Below are positions 25,001 through 38,580 of a stretch of 64,000 nt of DNA, in pieces. Source of the DNA: Vitis vinifera (taxonomy: Eukaryota; Streptophyta; Magnoliopsida; Vitales; Vitaceae); assembly GCF_030704535.1 (NCBI RefSeq), contig NC_081820.1, positions 21,827,001 to 21,891,000 of the forward strand, in the 5' to 3' direction. Made by a program: the position numbers and the translations under genes. The notes under the pieces are model-generated. The model did no database searches. It saw only the letters and a program-made list of their open reading frames with translations, and was not told the origin of the DNA. How positions within the stretch are numbered: position 1 is the first letter of the stretch; each line of letters begins with the position of its first letter.

Positions 25001-28000
25001 TAATATATATACCATTGGATACATGTACTCCGGAAGGGGAGCAAATCAAGGTCTTCTTAGAAAGAAGTATCAAATGAGGGACACCATAAGCAATGGTCTT
25101 ATAATATAGTTTACCCAAGGTCTAAGTCTTTGATTGATTCTTTCTTTAATGTGACAGGGATTGTTGCACCAAAATATTGGGCTTTTTGGATTTCTAATGT
25201 GAATATAAAAGTCATGCTCCTTAAAGTGAGATTCTTTTGGGAGAGTCATTGTAAATGGTAGTATTAATTAATTAGGGTTGGTTCACGTTTTCATAATTTA
25301 AGCTATGTGTAACGCATTTTCATCTAGAGGTATGTTTTTATTGGACTCATTTCACAATTTAACTAGTCGTAACTACTAAAGGCAAAGAAATAAAATAGAA
25401 ATCATTGAAGGGTTCAACATTTAAACCTACCCCCTTCCTAGTCTAAAATTCATACCATCCACCCATATAACTATAATTTTTTTCTTTATTTTTTAGACTA
25501 CATTTAGTTCAAAAAAGTATTTAAGGAAAGAAAAATAATTTTTGATATTTAATTTTATCATGAAAAATTAAAATTAAAATAAAATATAATTAAAATTTTA
25601 TGTATTTTAAAATTATTTTATTTTTATATAACGATTGAAATGAGTTTTCAATAACATTTAAAAGTAATTTATTTTATATATATTTTTTTCTTTACACTTT
25701 TCTTCTTTATTTTCTTTTTATTATATTTTATCTCAACTTTTTTGAAACCAACGTAACGTTGAAGTTTGAAAATATGTGAATTTATTTAAAATATAAATAA
25801 AAATCAATAAAAAAAATTAAATATCACTCAAAAAATCATATTTTTAATAAAAGTCAAAAATCGATAATTATATTGGTTAGTCCATTAATTTCTAAAATCT
25901 GATTAGAGTAATAACTTTAGCATTAGCTTTCCTGGTTGGCAAAGGTTGCGTTGATTGTGGAAGGCATAATAATTTTGTTCTAGTTAAAGAAAAGTGTCTG
26001 TTGCTTCTTTTACCATATTTTAGTCACACCCCCAATGAATTTAAGATGGAATCTTACTTAGAAAAATCAAATATTACAAACTTTAGTGCACGCATAAAAA
26101 ATTTTCCATGACTTAAAAGTCTATAAACATGTGTTTGACTAACAAATGTAAACCTACTTTTTGACACGTGGAGTATGAACAATAGGCCAGGTGGGATTTA
26201 TTTAATTTATTCTTAATTTGAAAATGTGAAAAATATTTTAGATGGGGCCAGTGATGGGCTTTGATAATTCTCCGTTGGCGAATGGGAGAATGGGGTTGAC
26301 ATGATGATATTGGTTTATTCAGTCTACAAAGCTTTTTAATATTCTAATTGCAAGAGCCATGCGTGACATTTTTTAATAATTTTTATTAATTTTTAATTAC
26401 AAATACAATCTGTCAAGGATTTTAATTTTATTTTATTTTATTTTATTTTTACCTTATCCATTGATTCTTCTGTTTATATGAATTATTGCGGTGGAGATAT
26501 CAAGGATTGATGAATGATTGTGTGTTGTTGTTGGCTTTATTAAAACATTAATTCATTTTATTGCAATCAAAATAAAGAGATTTTTTCAATCATAGCAATG
26601 ATATTTGGCAAATAAAGTTTGGAAAAAAAAATAAAAAGACATGAAAAGTATTCAATTTGGGTGGTGTTGTGCATTTTCCCATCATGATTTTCTACATTTT
26701 CCATTAACAATTTGATAATTAAAATAAAATATTTAATTAGATTTGTTAATGATGATTAGTGGAAATCACTAGGCTATTTTGTTATAATTAATCAGATACT
26801 TAATTATAAAAAATGAAATCATAGTAAATTATATCACTTCCTAAATATTTTTTTTTACTTAATTCTAAATAGAATTTAAAACTAAATAATACTCAATAGC
26901 ATTAAGTATTAAATTATTTGTTTTTGCAATATTTTACTTCTAAAGCATTAAAAAGTTAAAAAAAAATATACATGTTATTTTTTTCATTTAAAAAAATTTA
27001 AGAAAGTATTTGTTTTTTTTTTAACTTTTTACTCAAATCAATTTGTTTTTTAATTTTAAATTATTTGTTTTTCTACTTTTCCATAACTTAATATAAATAT
27101 TTCACTGATTAAAAAAAACCAAAATATTTAATTTTTCTTAAATAAAAAAAGTAATATATTGATTTTTTTTTACTTTTTATTTATTAATAAAAATAAAAAA
27201 AATTATAAAAACAAACCACCTAATACTTAATATTATTAAACACTATTATTTTTAAGTTTGATTTAAAATTAAGTAAAAAATTAAAATTAAAAATCACTTA
27301 AATATTTTTATTTTTTTATTTAGTAAAAATTTTATAATAAGTTATAAAAAAGAGTAGAAAAATAAAGGAATTAAAGTTCATAAGAAATTAGGAAAAGAAA
27401 AATCAAAGAAAATGTGCGGCTGGTAATGACATCTTGTAAGATTTTTTTTCTACATCTTTGATTGGTGTTGAAATTTTACTGGACTTTTCAAAGGAGCCTT
27501 TGATTAGAAAAGAGAGCTTTCCGACAAAGAAAAGAGAGGAAAGACAAAATATATAAATTTGATTTGACTTTCTTCACATCTCGTGCTTATACTTTTTATT
27601 TTCGAACAAGCAAATTTAAAAATGCCAATTAAAATTACAAGATAGGGAACTGTCCAATATGGTTGAGAATTTAGAGAAATTTGTAAATTTTGTATGGTTT
27701 GTGATGTAACTTACTTAGTCTAGTGGGAAACAAATTTCTAATATTTTTCACTGAATAATTAATTGATATCTTATATTATATTATGAAGATGTATAAAATA
27801 GGGTTAGTCTAGTGATTAATGGCCAAGAGAGACATTGTGCAGTTCCATCTTCTCCTTTAAGCTTTTCTGTGATTGATCAAACAAAAGTCTTCTAAGAGAA
27901 CATTTTAATATATGATTAATAAAAAAATTTAAAAAAACTTTTATTCATAGTAAAATTAGTGGTCAATGAGCCAATATTGTAGATAACTGATCCAACTAAT

Positions 28001-28019
28001 CATTGAATAATCTCTTGCT
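25001..28019. other. AT-rich intergenic DNA upstream of LAF1-like gene
   Basis: No gene is visible. A partial reverse copy of the AT-rich family lies at about 25498-25755. A CACGTG box at 26165-26170 lies 2.2 kb from the next gene start, too far to assign. The rest is A/T tracts. Confidence 0.5.
25498..25755 (-). mobile_element. AT-rich MITE-like copy
   Basis: Same family as the pair at 24.0-24.6 kb, in reverse orientation. It has the block ATATAATTAAAATTTTATG followed by ATTTTAAAATTATTTTA, and an end resembling CTTTTTTGAAACCAACGTAA. Confidence 0.4.
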
Positions 28020-28035
28020 AGTACAGACTGCCTGA

Positions 28036-28075
28036 ATCCCATTGGTATGGATGGCCTAATGGGTCTATAAAAACC
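28036..28075 (+). promoter_or_regulatory. Core promoter of the LAF1-like MYB gene
   Basis: A TATAAAAA box lies at 28066-28073, preceded by CCCATTGG (reverse CCAAT) at about 28038-28045. The box is about 270 bp before the ATG, leaving a leader of ordinary length. The leader (28085-28339) is less AT-rich than the DNA upstream. Confidence 0.55.
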
Positions 28076-28339
28076 CCAAATTCTCTAAGCACCACGTCTT
28101 AAATTAGGTAACAAAAAGGTCAATTACCTTTGCAACTCTCATAATCTTTTCTCAAGGCTCAGACCCCAGCTACCCTTTCCTTTAAATCTATAGCCTTTAT
28201 GGTCGGCTGTCCATTGCTCTCCTCTTCATACCCTCATCAGACATACTCTCTTTTTCTCCTTCTGTCAAATTTCTTACATTCTTATAACTCATAAGCTGCA
28301 AATTAAGCTTAAGGGTTACTTCTCATATCTCTGAATTGA

Positions 28340-30020
28340 ATGGGGTGTAATTCATTGGAGAAGTCGAAGACCAAGCCCAAACACCGAAAGGGGTTATGGT
28401 CACCGGAAGAAGATGCTAGGCTCAGAAACTATGTCCTCAAATATGGCCTTGGCTGCTGGAGCTCCGTCCCTGTTAACGCCGGTGAGTCAACTGGGCTACC
28501 ATCGTATGAACAGCCCATATTTCCATTGCCGACAACCCTCTATGTTGTAGATATTGCGCATCATAGCTTCTTGGAAAATCATATGTTTTGGCATAATTTT
28601 CCCACTGCTTTATGGAATAAAATGCACTCATAAATCATGTAAATTTTCTTCTGAGTTTTTCCCTGAAAATTCTTAGCAGTAGGGCACTTTTTTTTAATCC
28701 TAACCAAGCTTTCATAGAAGCTCTTTTTCTTTTCTTGAATGCATTCAAACTAACCCTAATGTTTTGATATTTATCACAGTAATCGATCTAACGGCGGGTA
28801 TCATGCCACTCATATGTTCTTTTAGTGCCATTGTTGCATGTTACATACCATATGATCACATGTTGGTCTAGCATTAATATGCCTTGATTCTTTGACCTTG
28901 TGGTGCATTGCAGGTTTGCAAAGGAATGGAAAGAGCTGCAGATTAAGGTGGATTAACTACTTAAGACCAGGATTAAAACGCGGGATGTTTACGATCGAGG
29001 AGGAAGAGACGATCATGGCCCTTCATCGCTTGTTAGGCAACAAGTAAGGGACTAATACTCAAAGATGCATGGTATAATCATGTGCCTGCTTGTAGGAGAA
29101 CCATGAGTGTTCTAGAATTAACTCATCCTACTGGGGTCAATAGTTGAAATTTAAAAAAGGCAAGGTTGATTTTTGGGTGAAGTTTTAGTCAATGATATGA
29201 TAGTTAAATTACAACCAGCTAGAGAATTAATGGCCCCGGTTAGAGGCCCAGTAGGTTTTAATTTTGAGGATGATATCTTTCACAAATTTTGTTGAGGGAC
29301 AGAAACTATTCTCCATGAGAAACTCAATTCTTGGTTGTGGATGTTCCTTATTTTGTATTGAAATGATTGAATTTATCAATATTTTCATTGATCAGGTGGT
29401 CTCAGATAGCGCAGAATTTTCCTGGAAGAACTGATAATGAGATTAAGAACTACTGGCATTCATGTCTCAAGAAGAAAGTGGTGAAAGCTCAGGAAATGGA
29501 AGTTCATATGAACTCCCAATGCATCAACTCTAACTCACAGAGCATTGATTCTTCAACTTCACAAGAAAAGCCATCAATCCAACTTCCGGGTTTCGAATCG
29601 TTTGAAAACATGAAAGGATCATCTTCAACAGATACTGATCAGTCCATTCCACAGATGTTGGACTGTCCTAGAGTGGACACGCAGGAAAGCCCCTTGCCGA
29701 AGATTTTATTCGCAGAGTGGCTTTCTCTTGACCATATTTACGGCCAGCTCTTTGTTAATTCAGGCGAGTCAGTCATTTCCAAGGATACTCTTGATCAGCA
29801 TGATCCAACCTTTCAAGACAATTTCACGCATGGTTTCCTACTGAACGAGGAGTCATATGTAGGTGAATTGCACCATGGCCTAAGCAATGATTCGTCCAGT
29901 GACATGTTTTCGCCGCAATTTAAGTTCGAGAGCCAGACTCCGGGAAGTGGGATATGTGATTTTGTGTATGGGGATGAAATATGCAGTGATTTCAACATGA
30001 ACGGCCATGTAATGTACTGA
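28340..30020 (+). CDS. R2R3-MYB transcription factor, LAF1/MYB18/MYB19 type
   Basis: Three exons (28340-28481, 28914-29043, 29396-30020) join in phase to give 298 aa. The intron positions are those usual for plant R2R3-MYB genes: within the R2 repeat, and after LLGNK in R3. The protein begins MGCNSLEK. R2 spans about residues 16-66 ([39 protein letters not shown]), and R3 about 67-118 ([40 protein letters not shown]). The Ser/Thr-rich C-terminal part holds [17 protein letters not shown], the WLSLD motif I associate with LAF1, MYB19 and MYB45. LAF1 is a nuclear activator in phytochrome A signalling; the role here is inferred by homology. The neighbouring CFIm25 and b561 genes support this assignment by synteny. 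Confidence 0.93.
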
Positions 30021-30074
30021 TGGTCATTTTTTAAAAGCAACTTCAAGGAAGAATAACTTCTAATCACTGTGATT

Positions 30075-30080
30075 AATAAA
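30075..30080 (+). terminator. Candidate poly(A) signal of LAF1-like gene
   Basis: AATAAA lies 55 nt after the TGA stop. The remaining 540 bp to the end of the convergent SEC22-like gene shows nothing else. Confidence 0.45.
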
Positions 30081-30624
30081 ACTTGCATCCATATGATATG
30101 CTTCTTACAATGTTCTATACTTCGAAGTAGCTTTCCTAAATATTGCTGTCTTTGATCTGATGATTCTTTGGAGAAGTTAACAGAAATGTCTTTTTTCTTC
30201 TGTAATTTCTTTCTCAGAATCCATTTTGATTCACCTACTTGCTCCTTGCCTTAGATTGACTTGTATATATTATTTTCCTTGAGAGAAATTAAGGCCACTG
30301 CATTGAATTAATTTCTACATATCAAGATGATCAATTCAAAAAGAAAAGAAGCGAACTTTGGTCTAAAATTTCTATATAGCTGCATTGACCTTATACTTGA
30401 TATATTCAAACCATTGAAATTTCGATATCAATACCGTATGACCATGTCCAGGCTTTACCTGCTCCACACCAAATACAAGAAAGTTCGAATGCAAGATAAA
30501 TCTGTTTGATAGATGAACATGCAGATCATGATTATGTGAATGTGAGAATGAAGCTTTCTTCACAAACAAGCCCCATGGCAGATCGTTGTATCGTCTTTTG
30601 TTGTTGTAAATCCTAAGGTTTCAG

Positions 30625-31810
30625 CTATTTTATGAACTCGTAACTGAAGTTCTCTGTAAGGATTAAGCTGCCCCATAATAGAATAACAGCAACAACTACA
30701 ATGAGGGTGATGGCTGTCCATTTCAAAGCAATGACCTGCATAAAAAGAAAAAGAAAATAGCTGAAGAATTGTGGGAAGGACAGAAGAAAATTTATGTCCA
30801 TTTTCTAGGCCTATACATACGCACCTTAAGAAATGGTGAACTCCATATTGGTGAAACTGTTCGTGGAGTCACAGACATTCTTTCTGAGATTTCTGATCAT
30901 TTTCCGAAAAAATTTACAGATTTTTTGCATACTCGAAAATTAACAAGCAAAATCAACAGAAGCATACCCAGTATTGGAGATGGAACTCACCTGATTTTGG
31001 TCCTTTTTGTATGATTTCAGACATGTGTTTTGCAATGATATCAAGATCTTGTCCACGATTAGCATTTAGCTTTGACAGATTGGCCTGCGTTCTTGTATCT
31101 ATATATTGCTTTCTAATATTCCCAATAATGCCATCTGCAAGCCAAAGCAGCCACACCAAAAAATTCAACATCTCAGAAGTATTTTTATTCAGCTGCCATG
31201 AAGATGAAGGACAATAGAGGAATATGGAATTCTCTCTTTTTTATCTGTTTAATTCATTTTCTCAGCAGCCAAACATTACAAGTGAATGCAAGAGATCAAT
31301 GTCATAGTTACTAGAGATTACCAAATCTAACAAAGCTGTATGGTTTTGTAATTTTCTCCATGAGGCCAATATCAAACTTCTCAAACTCCTTTTGCAAATC
31401 TTGCAGATAGTGGAAAGCTAGTTTTCTTGGATATGAAGAATCGCATAATGTGATGAAGCAATGTCCATTCTCAACCAAGTAGCTTAATACCAAACAAGTA
31501 AAAGAAAAAAAAGATTTGAAGGCATAAATCAGTGAGAAAATTGAATTACTGTCTATTGGAGAGTAATGGAAAAGTATAAAAAATAAATAAAAATAAACAA
31601 AAAAAAGGGTTACTTGAAACAATGGTAATGATCAATGTGGATAGTCATCTTTGAAGGTGACAAGGCTCCTCTTGAGATTTCTTTGAGGATGAACTCTGCT
31701 TGTTGCTTGTAACATAAGAAATTCTCATTCTCCTCATCATTTTGGTACCTAAGACCTTGAGCTAGAGGAAGCCCATCGCTTACCCTTCCAACTATTGTTA
31801 GCTTAACCAT
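30625..31810 (-). CDS. SEC22-like longin-domain protein with atypical SNARE region
   Basis: Five exons on the minus strand (31810-31614, 31482-31322, 31134-30991, 30892-30825, 30735-30625) join in phase to give 226 aa. The longin domain (residues 1 to about 125) is clearly SEC22-type: MVKLTIVGRVSDGLPLAQGL, CFITLCDSSYPRKLAFHYLQ and KPYSFVRFDG. The family mediates ER-Golgi vesicle fusion. After YIDTRTQANLSKLN the SNARE coil degenerates. The second half is rich in Pro and Ser (RMSVTPRTVSPIWSSP) with no regular heptads, yet a C-terminal membrane anchor remains (about 197-212, ITLIVVVAVILLWGSL), followed by a tail of about 14 residues. It may be a non-fusogenic regulator rather than a working R-SNARE. 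Exon 4 is the least certain, but its junctions are canonical and in phase. The start ATG is at 31808-31810. Confidence 0.85.
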
Positions 31811-32269
31811 TCCAAAATGGACAAAATCAATGGCAATCAAGTAGGGTTTTTGGTGGGTTGAGAGTTTGAAAGGGAAAGGCCTTTATAGGGAAAAAGTGAG
31901 GCAACTTGGAGATGAAGTTATTCCTTGGGTGTGCAAAAGAGAACGTGGGTGGGGAAGAAAACCCCTAAATTGTTAAGAAGGTGGCAAAATTAGTTAAGGC
32001 ACTAGATCAGAGAGCTTCCATTTCCTTTCTCCTTTACTTTTTCTTCATCTCCTGCTTTTACCTTGTTCAGGTTTGTCTGCTGCGAAAGTATCATTCAGGA
32101 AGGTAAATAATTGATTTTTGAAAATGACATGTCAAATGGCTTCTTCGATACATTCAATAGCATATTTATATATAAACATGTGCCCAATAAAATGAAAGAT
32201 ATTTTTATTCATTCTATCTTCAAGGAAAAGCACCCTCTTACTGAACAACATTTCCATGTTTATATTACT
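31811..32269 (-). other. Upstream region of SEC22-like gene
   Basis: Presumed promoter and 5' UTR of the minus-strand gene. No clear TATA or other defined motif at a decisive distance was found. Confidence 0.4.
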
Positions 32270-32530
32270 TTGAAGGAAAATAAAAGAGAAAGAAAATAAA
32301 AAATAAAATAAATTAAATTATTTTTATATATTATTTTAAATTTATTTTATTCAATATATCTCTTCAATATAAAGATTAAATGATTTAAAAATAGATTAGT
32401 TTCTAATTAATTTTAATTATATTTATTTTTTTTTTCGTATTTTTTATAGTACAATCAGATAAGAAAAAAAATTATTTTTCTTAATAATATTTTCTTTCCT
32501 TAATACTCTTTAGGAATCAAACATAATCAA
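32270..32530 (+). mobile_element. AT-rich MITE-like copy
   Basis: Carries the family block CTAATTAATTTTAATTATAT at about 32403-32422 and ends TTTAGGAATCAAACATAATC. The left end is unclear. Confidence 0.4.
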
Positions 32531-33052
32531 ACGATAAAAAAAAATGAATGAAATTGAAAAACTAGAAAATAAGATAATTAAATTATTAGAAAATCTCGAA
32601 CAAACCATTTACCATTACTTCAACAAAAGGAGCATGAGTCTCTTCAAAAAGACAAAAAAAAAAAAAAATTTCTTAGTACCAATTAAATACCAAACTAGTT
32701 CCCACTAATATTTGAATACTAATATTAAAAGAAATTTCAAATTGGTTTCTCATTTCCATAAATAGTATAATTGAGAATATACAAGTGCATATTCTCCCCT
32801 TCGGTCTAATTATATTTGTCATATTTTGATAGAATTTAATGGGGAGAGATGTTTTTTCCTTTCTTTTCCATTTGATGGAGCTTAATTAAAACTAGTTTCA
32901 AAAATTACATTTTTCTATACTATCAAAGAAGACTTTCTTTCTAAAAAAATAATTTAATAAAAAAGAAAAAAAAAAACTTTTTTCTATAGAAAAATATATT
33001 TAAGATGTCTTGCGGGTAGGAAATAGTAGCATGAAAGGAAAGTACTCATCCA

Positions 33053-34430
33053 TGTTATAAATGGAGCATTTAAAGAATGGACACCTTGCACATCCTTTTC
33101 ATTTTACTTCTTTAGTTCTATTAAAAGAAGCATTAATTTATGAAGAGTTTCAATTCTCTAGTAAGCTCATAAAAGGCATCCTCCAATATGTGGATGGTAC
33201 ATTTTGCAAGATGTGCAAATTCATATTTTTATAGCCATAAAGACATGAAGAAACTATTCATATTAATTCATAGCTTACACTCATTTGAATAATATTCATA
33301 ACCAAAAGCTACCTAAATGGGAAAAAGAATTATTGATATGTTTTTTTAGCGTAAGGTTCGAATTTTAATAATGACAAAACAAATTATTAAATTCGATTAT
33401 TTCATTAATTAAATGTTTGTTAGGAAGATCAAACATAATGCAAAACTACTCTTTTATCAAAGAAAAAGAAAGAACCACTCTTTCTTAAAGATGGGCCTTA
33501 ATCTTTTCATGAAAAATCATATCTTTACATTGAGGAACTTCAGTCTAAGAGGAGCTCTTGGATTAGAGAAAATACCTTCAAGCTTAAGAAGAAGCTAAAA
33601 AGGATGGACATAGGCAATTATAAAACCACTATAAAATTGTTGTACGCACTTTCTTTAGTTTAATTCTCTCTCTTACTCACAACTTATTTAAACTATTGCA
33701 CTGAGCAATTGATATTAAGCTCTAATTTTATCCACTACTCAATCTTGTGCAAGAATTGACCGACACCCAACTCACTTCCCTTCTTGGGTGTATAGCTAGG
33801 TTATGTTAGCTAAACTTTACGATTAGCATTACATTGAGATGAAAATGTATTAAATCTAATTTAATCAATTTCTCATATTTATGACCCACTATCCACTATA
33901 TACAAAAACTATCAACCTCTCAAAATTACCTCTATCACTCGAGAATCTTAAATCCACTTATTATGTGATCAATTGATATGCTCTATTATACAAAAAATAT
34001 ATGTCAAATTCCACTAAAAAATACTAAGTGTCGCTAATTATTCTTCATATATAAAATATGAGATGTTCTTTTATAGTTACGTCCTTGAAAATAAGTGGTG
34101 AAAGTGTAATAAATGATGAGTTCAAGAAGCCATTATATATATATACCAAACAAAAATAAAAATAAAAAACAAAAAATCCTATCTAGCCTGTTGAAGCTTT
34201 CACCTTGTCAACTAACTCTTTAATATGGCTGACATTTGAGGAAAAGTGTTATAAATGAAGTATTCCAAAAAGGATGTACATGAGGTTACGAGACTTTTCA
34301 ATTTACTTCATTTATTATTATTTAAAGAAGAAGCATTAACTTCTTAGACTTTCAATTCTAATATCTTTCAATATGTGAATAACACATGAAAGAGAATTCT
34401 CCAAACTCCTCTTTGTTGTTTATTCCATTA
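33053..34430. repeat. Diverged direct duplication, copies 1.2 kb apart
   Basis: Copy 1 (about 33053-33230) and copy 2 (about 34248-34430) share TTATAAATG-AG-ATT, TTTACTTC-TT, AAAGAAG-AGCATTAA-TT, TTTCAATTCT and CAATATGTG in the same order. Confidence 0.5.
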
Positions 34431-34640
34431 ATGGGCCCATATCGATTCCTCCCTGTGTACTTCTCCCAATAATGAATTTTCTACATGGCCCATTACCAGC
34501 TCAGTGTTGAAGTGGGTCCAATTTCTACTAATGGGCCTTCCCACTTATGTGGGTCCAATTCCTCCCGGTGTACATCTCCCAATAACGAATCAATGGGCTT
34601 GCCCAAAATGTCTATGGGCCCACAAATTCAACCTTCATTT
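34431..34640. repeat. 113-bp tandem duplication rich in GGGCC/GGTCC
   Basis: ATTCCTCCC-GTGTAC-TCTCCCAATAA-GAAT occurs at about 34445-34477 and again at 34558-34590, each preceded by a GGGCCCA or GGGTCCA word. Base composition is distinctly less AT-rich than the surroundings. Confidence 0.65.
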
Positions 34641-36574
34641 CTCTAGAGATTCCTTCCCCTTGACTTTTAATAGGATGGGCGTACAGCCAAATTGATTTTC
34701 ATTAACTGGGCTTTACCTATATCGACATTTAATAAGGAAGTACTGGGCTTCCCCCATTTGTCTATTGTGCCCACCAATTTTTTGAACTCGCAAAAATGGT
34801 TAAAAAAAAAAAAAAAAAACACTGACCCACCTGTTAATGAGACAGTAAAATTTTAAAATATTTTCAGTTTACAATAAATCAAAATACTTGAACTATGATG
34901 ATAATATTTAATCTTGTCAGTTGAAATAGCCATCCACGTTTCTATTCCAAAACAACATACAAAAACTAGAGTCCATCTTTTTATCACCTTTTATTTTATT
35001 TAAAAATAAAATAATTACTTAAAATAAATAAATTTATAATTAATATCATAAATAAATAATCATTTAAAAATAAAAATAAAATTTTTATAAAGTACAAGTC
35101 TCATGTCAAGTCAAAATATAGGTTAATAATAATATTAAAATATAATATTTATTATATTTAGGTTATGTTTGATTTTTTAAAAATATTTAAAAAATTATTT
35201 TTTTGTATTTGATTTTATTATAAAAAAATTATTTTAAAAAATTAAAATGGGTTAAAAATTATTTTAAAACAAACCCTTAAAGCGGAAGTACAATATGGTT
35301 GGGTGGCACCGAAAATTGAAAGAAAGAAGACAAAATGGAACTCAGAATAAGTAAATAAGAAGAGCTCAGAGGTGAATGATGGTACGATATTAATTAAAAA
35401 TGTGCAGTAAATACTATTATTATTTTATTATGGTATCTGAAACAGTGCTTTTACTAGTTTGTACATATTTCTATTTAAATTCATCAAACTTTTAATGCTT
35501 CTAAAACCTCATTCACTAATTCTTCTTAATAACTGTCTCCCCACATCTCACTATATTAAATCCCTACATCCCAAAATATTTCTAATTTTCAGCCTTATAA
35601 TATTTTTTGAAAATAATTATGAATAAAATTTTATTTAAAAACTAATTTTTTCAAAAAACTATTTTTTTATTAAAAATTTATAGATTATATTTTCTAACAA
35701 AAGTTCAAAGAAATGTTAAGAGTGTCTGATAATTGTTTTATTTATAAAAAATAATTTTTTTGAAAGTCTTACGAGGTGCTCTTTAAAATGTATTTTAATT
35801 ATTTTGAATCTTTTTATTTATTTAATTTTTAAAAATATAACAAATAAATCAAGAATATTTTAAATTTTTAATAAATTTTTATTTTTAAAAATATAATTTA
35901 CGAGGAAAAGGAAAAGGAAAAGGACCTTTTGGGAATAATAAAATTGGTGTCGTCGTAATACTAAGTTAGACGTCACGTTGACGAGATATCTGTGTCCCAA
36001 TCGGGAGGAACACTACGTTAACTGTTGGTTTCACACATGTTTCACCCTACTCCACATCTATAGGACACCTCATCGCCAAAACATTTTTTTTATTTTTTTA
36101 TAGGTAGGTTGGATGAAATAATTACTAGGAAGGTCACTGGTCTCAATGATTTTTAGAGGAAAATTTTACCCGGCCCATACATAATAAGTACAAATAATCA
36201 ACGGTACATTTCTAAGGTCTAAACAAATTGTTTTTCACTTTTAAACAATTAAGTGACAATCTAAAATTTTGTTATTTTTTTTTTCAAAAAAAAAATGAGA
36301 TTTTTTAATGAATCTTGTAAAAAAAAATAATTTTCAATATCTCATAAATAAAAATCATATCTTAAGGTTATTATATCGTTTTATATATGAAACATACAAT
36401 TAAAACATTTGTTACCATAATAGAATGACTAATTATTTTTTACGAGCACGCATCAATTAAATAATATATAAATATTCAATTAACTAACGCACAACTATTA
36501 AATAGAATAACTCATAATGATTCATCGGATAATATAGCAAGTGAAAAAATTAAACAAAAAAAATTAAATTATCT

Positions 36575-37080
36575 TATAATATATTGTAATGATAGTGTAT
36601 TTGTATTATAAATATAATATATTTATGTCGTACTTATATTTCATTACAAAAGTAATAATTTTAAAAATGTTTATTCATACCCAATTGGTATTAACACATC
36701 GTATCAATATATTAACAACATTCATCTAGTGCATTGAAATTATTTAATAATTTTTGTATATATATTAAAAAAAAACTACAAGTATTGTGAATTCAAATTA
36801 ATATTTCATTTGGTTTAAGAAATTATTTATGATATAAGTATATTATGAAATATGGTATCATCATACAAAATTATCATTTTTATAAAAAATTTCAAAATTT
36901 TCCTAATTAGGTTTTATTATATAATATATTGTAATGTAAGTGTATTTATATTGTAATTATAACATATTTTTGTTATATTTGTATTTTATAATAAAAGTAA
37001 TCATATTGAAGATTACTTTTTATACTTCATTAATATTCAACATATTAAATGTATTAACATCATCCACTTCATACATTGAG
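36575..37080. repeat. Diverged direct duplication, ~346-bp offset
   Basis: ATAATATATTGTAATG begins at 36575 and at 36921. Both are followed by GTGTATTT-TATT-TAA-TATAA, then a TATTTGTATTTTATAATAAAAGTAAT-like block and ATTAACA-CAT-CA. Copies are about 165 bp and AT-rich. Confidence 0.6.
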
Positions 37081-37297
37081 AAAAAAAAATTATATATGAA
37101 AATTAAGAAAAAAAAGACTATGCAAAGGGAAAAAAAAATCATATAAAATTTTAAAAAATATTTTATTATAAAAAATAAAAAATGATTAAATATCCTCCAT
37201 CATTTTCTTACTCTTTTTAGATAATTTGAATTAAAAAATTAAACATTTTATCTTCTTTGAATTTAATACAAATACATAATTTTTCAATTTAAAATTA

Positions 37298-37324
37298 AAT
37301 ATATATATATATATATATATATAT
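37298..37324. repeat. (AT)n microsatellite
   Basis: An uninterrupted AT dinucleotide run of about 13 units. Confidence 0.9.
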
Positions 37325-37829
37325 CATCTTTTTATTATATAATTATAATACTTATTTTTTTCTTAATAAAATTAAAAATTAGAATAAAAAAAGTAAAAAA
37401 AAAAACAATAAATGATATTTTGAAAATATTTTTGTTTTAAATAGTAAATTTAAATAACAAATTATATATAATTGTTAGGGTTAAACCCAAAATTTTGATT
37501 TAAAATTTGAACGTCAATAATTATAATAAATGTGGGGCCCACATACCAACATATATTGACAAATCATGTGAAGTGTTTTAAATGTTTTAAATTTTAAAAG
37601 TTTTAATTAAAGGGTAATTTTAATATTTAAATCTATTAAAGTGGTCCCCTAGAATTATTAGAAGATATCACCCTTTTCAATAATTATTTAAGCCCACTCT
37701 GAGTAATTATTTCAGCCCACCTCATCGCAACGGCTAATTCTCCCCTTTTTTTTTCTTTCTTCAAAATTAATTATTATATAGTTATAATTATCTCAATTCA
37801 CTGCCTTTTTTTTAATACAAAAGTACTCG

Positions 37830-38580
37830 TCCAGTTCTGAAGTGGAAGGTTCATTAATTGATTAGTTGCATGTTGAGGCATTAAATTTGAAATTTTATTA
37901 ATTACTTCCTCCCTATTTATGGCGAAATTTTTGAAGAAAATACAGTGGAAATTAAAAAGAAAAAAAAGTATATTTACATTTATTCTTTTCTTTTTTATTT
38001 AAAAATTCAATAGCTTTTATATATATATATATTATTTACTAATTTTAATCATAATTAATTTTTTTTCATATAACTAATACCTTGTTACTAAAACTTTTTG
38101 GAATACTTATTGTATGCACAAATTTCATAAAAGCCCCGTAATGGAAGTAAAAAAATAGGAAAAATAATTGCAAATACAAATTCGTTTCTTATTAAAATTA
38201 AATAATTATGGGAATACAATCTTTACTGTAACATTTTTTTTACAAATAATATTTTCCTTTAACTCTTTCATCTTGATCATAACTTGAAATAAGATGAAAA
38301 CTGTTTTTTAGATTTCGAAAATCAATCGAGGATCATAAGTAACTTGTTCTCGGATGAACACGTTGGAAATTTCATTAATTGATTAGCTCCAACTTGCAAG
38401 TTTAGCCATTAAATTTGAAATATGATTAATTACTTCCTCCAAAAAATATATATTTACCTATTTCTTAAAATCCATCTTATTTATTTATTTTATATAAAGA
38501 GTAAATAATTTTAAAATATATAAATTATTTACTAATTTTAATTATAATTTTTTTCATATTTTTTTTATAATAAACTATAC
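37830..38580. repeat. Diverged direct duplication, ~520-bp offset
   Basis: TTCATTAATTGATTAG occurs at 37850 and 38371, followed in both by GCATTAAATTTGAAAT or CCATTAAATTTGAAAT, ATTAATTACTTCCTCC, and later TATTATTTACTAATTTTAAT-ATAAT near 38029/38525. Part of the shared sequence is also the AT-rich MITE-like family. Confidence 0.6.

Noticed and set aside
26165-26170. CACGTG box as a LAF1-like promoter element
   Set aside because: It is 2.2 kb upstream in repeat-rich DNA, with nothing linking it to that gene.
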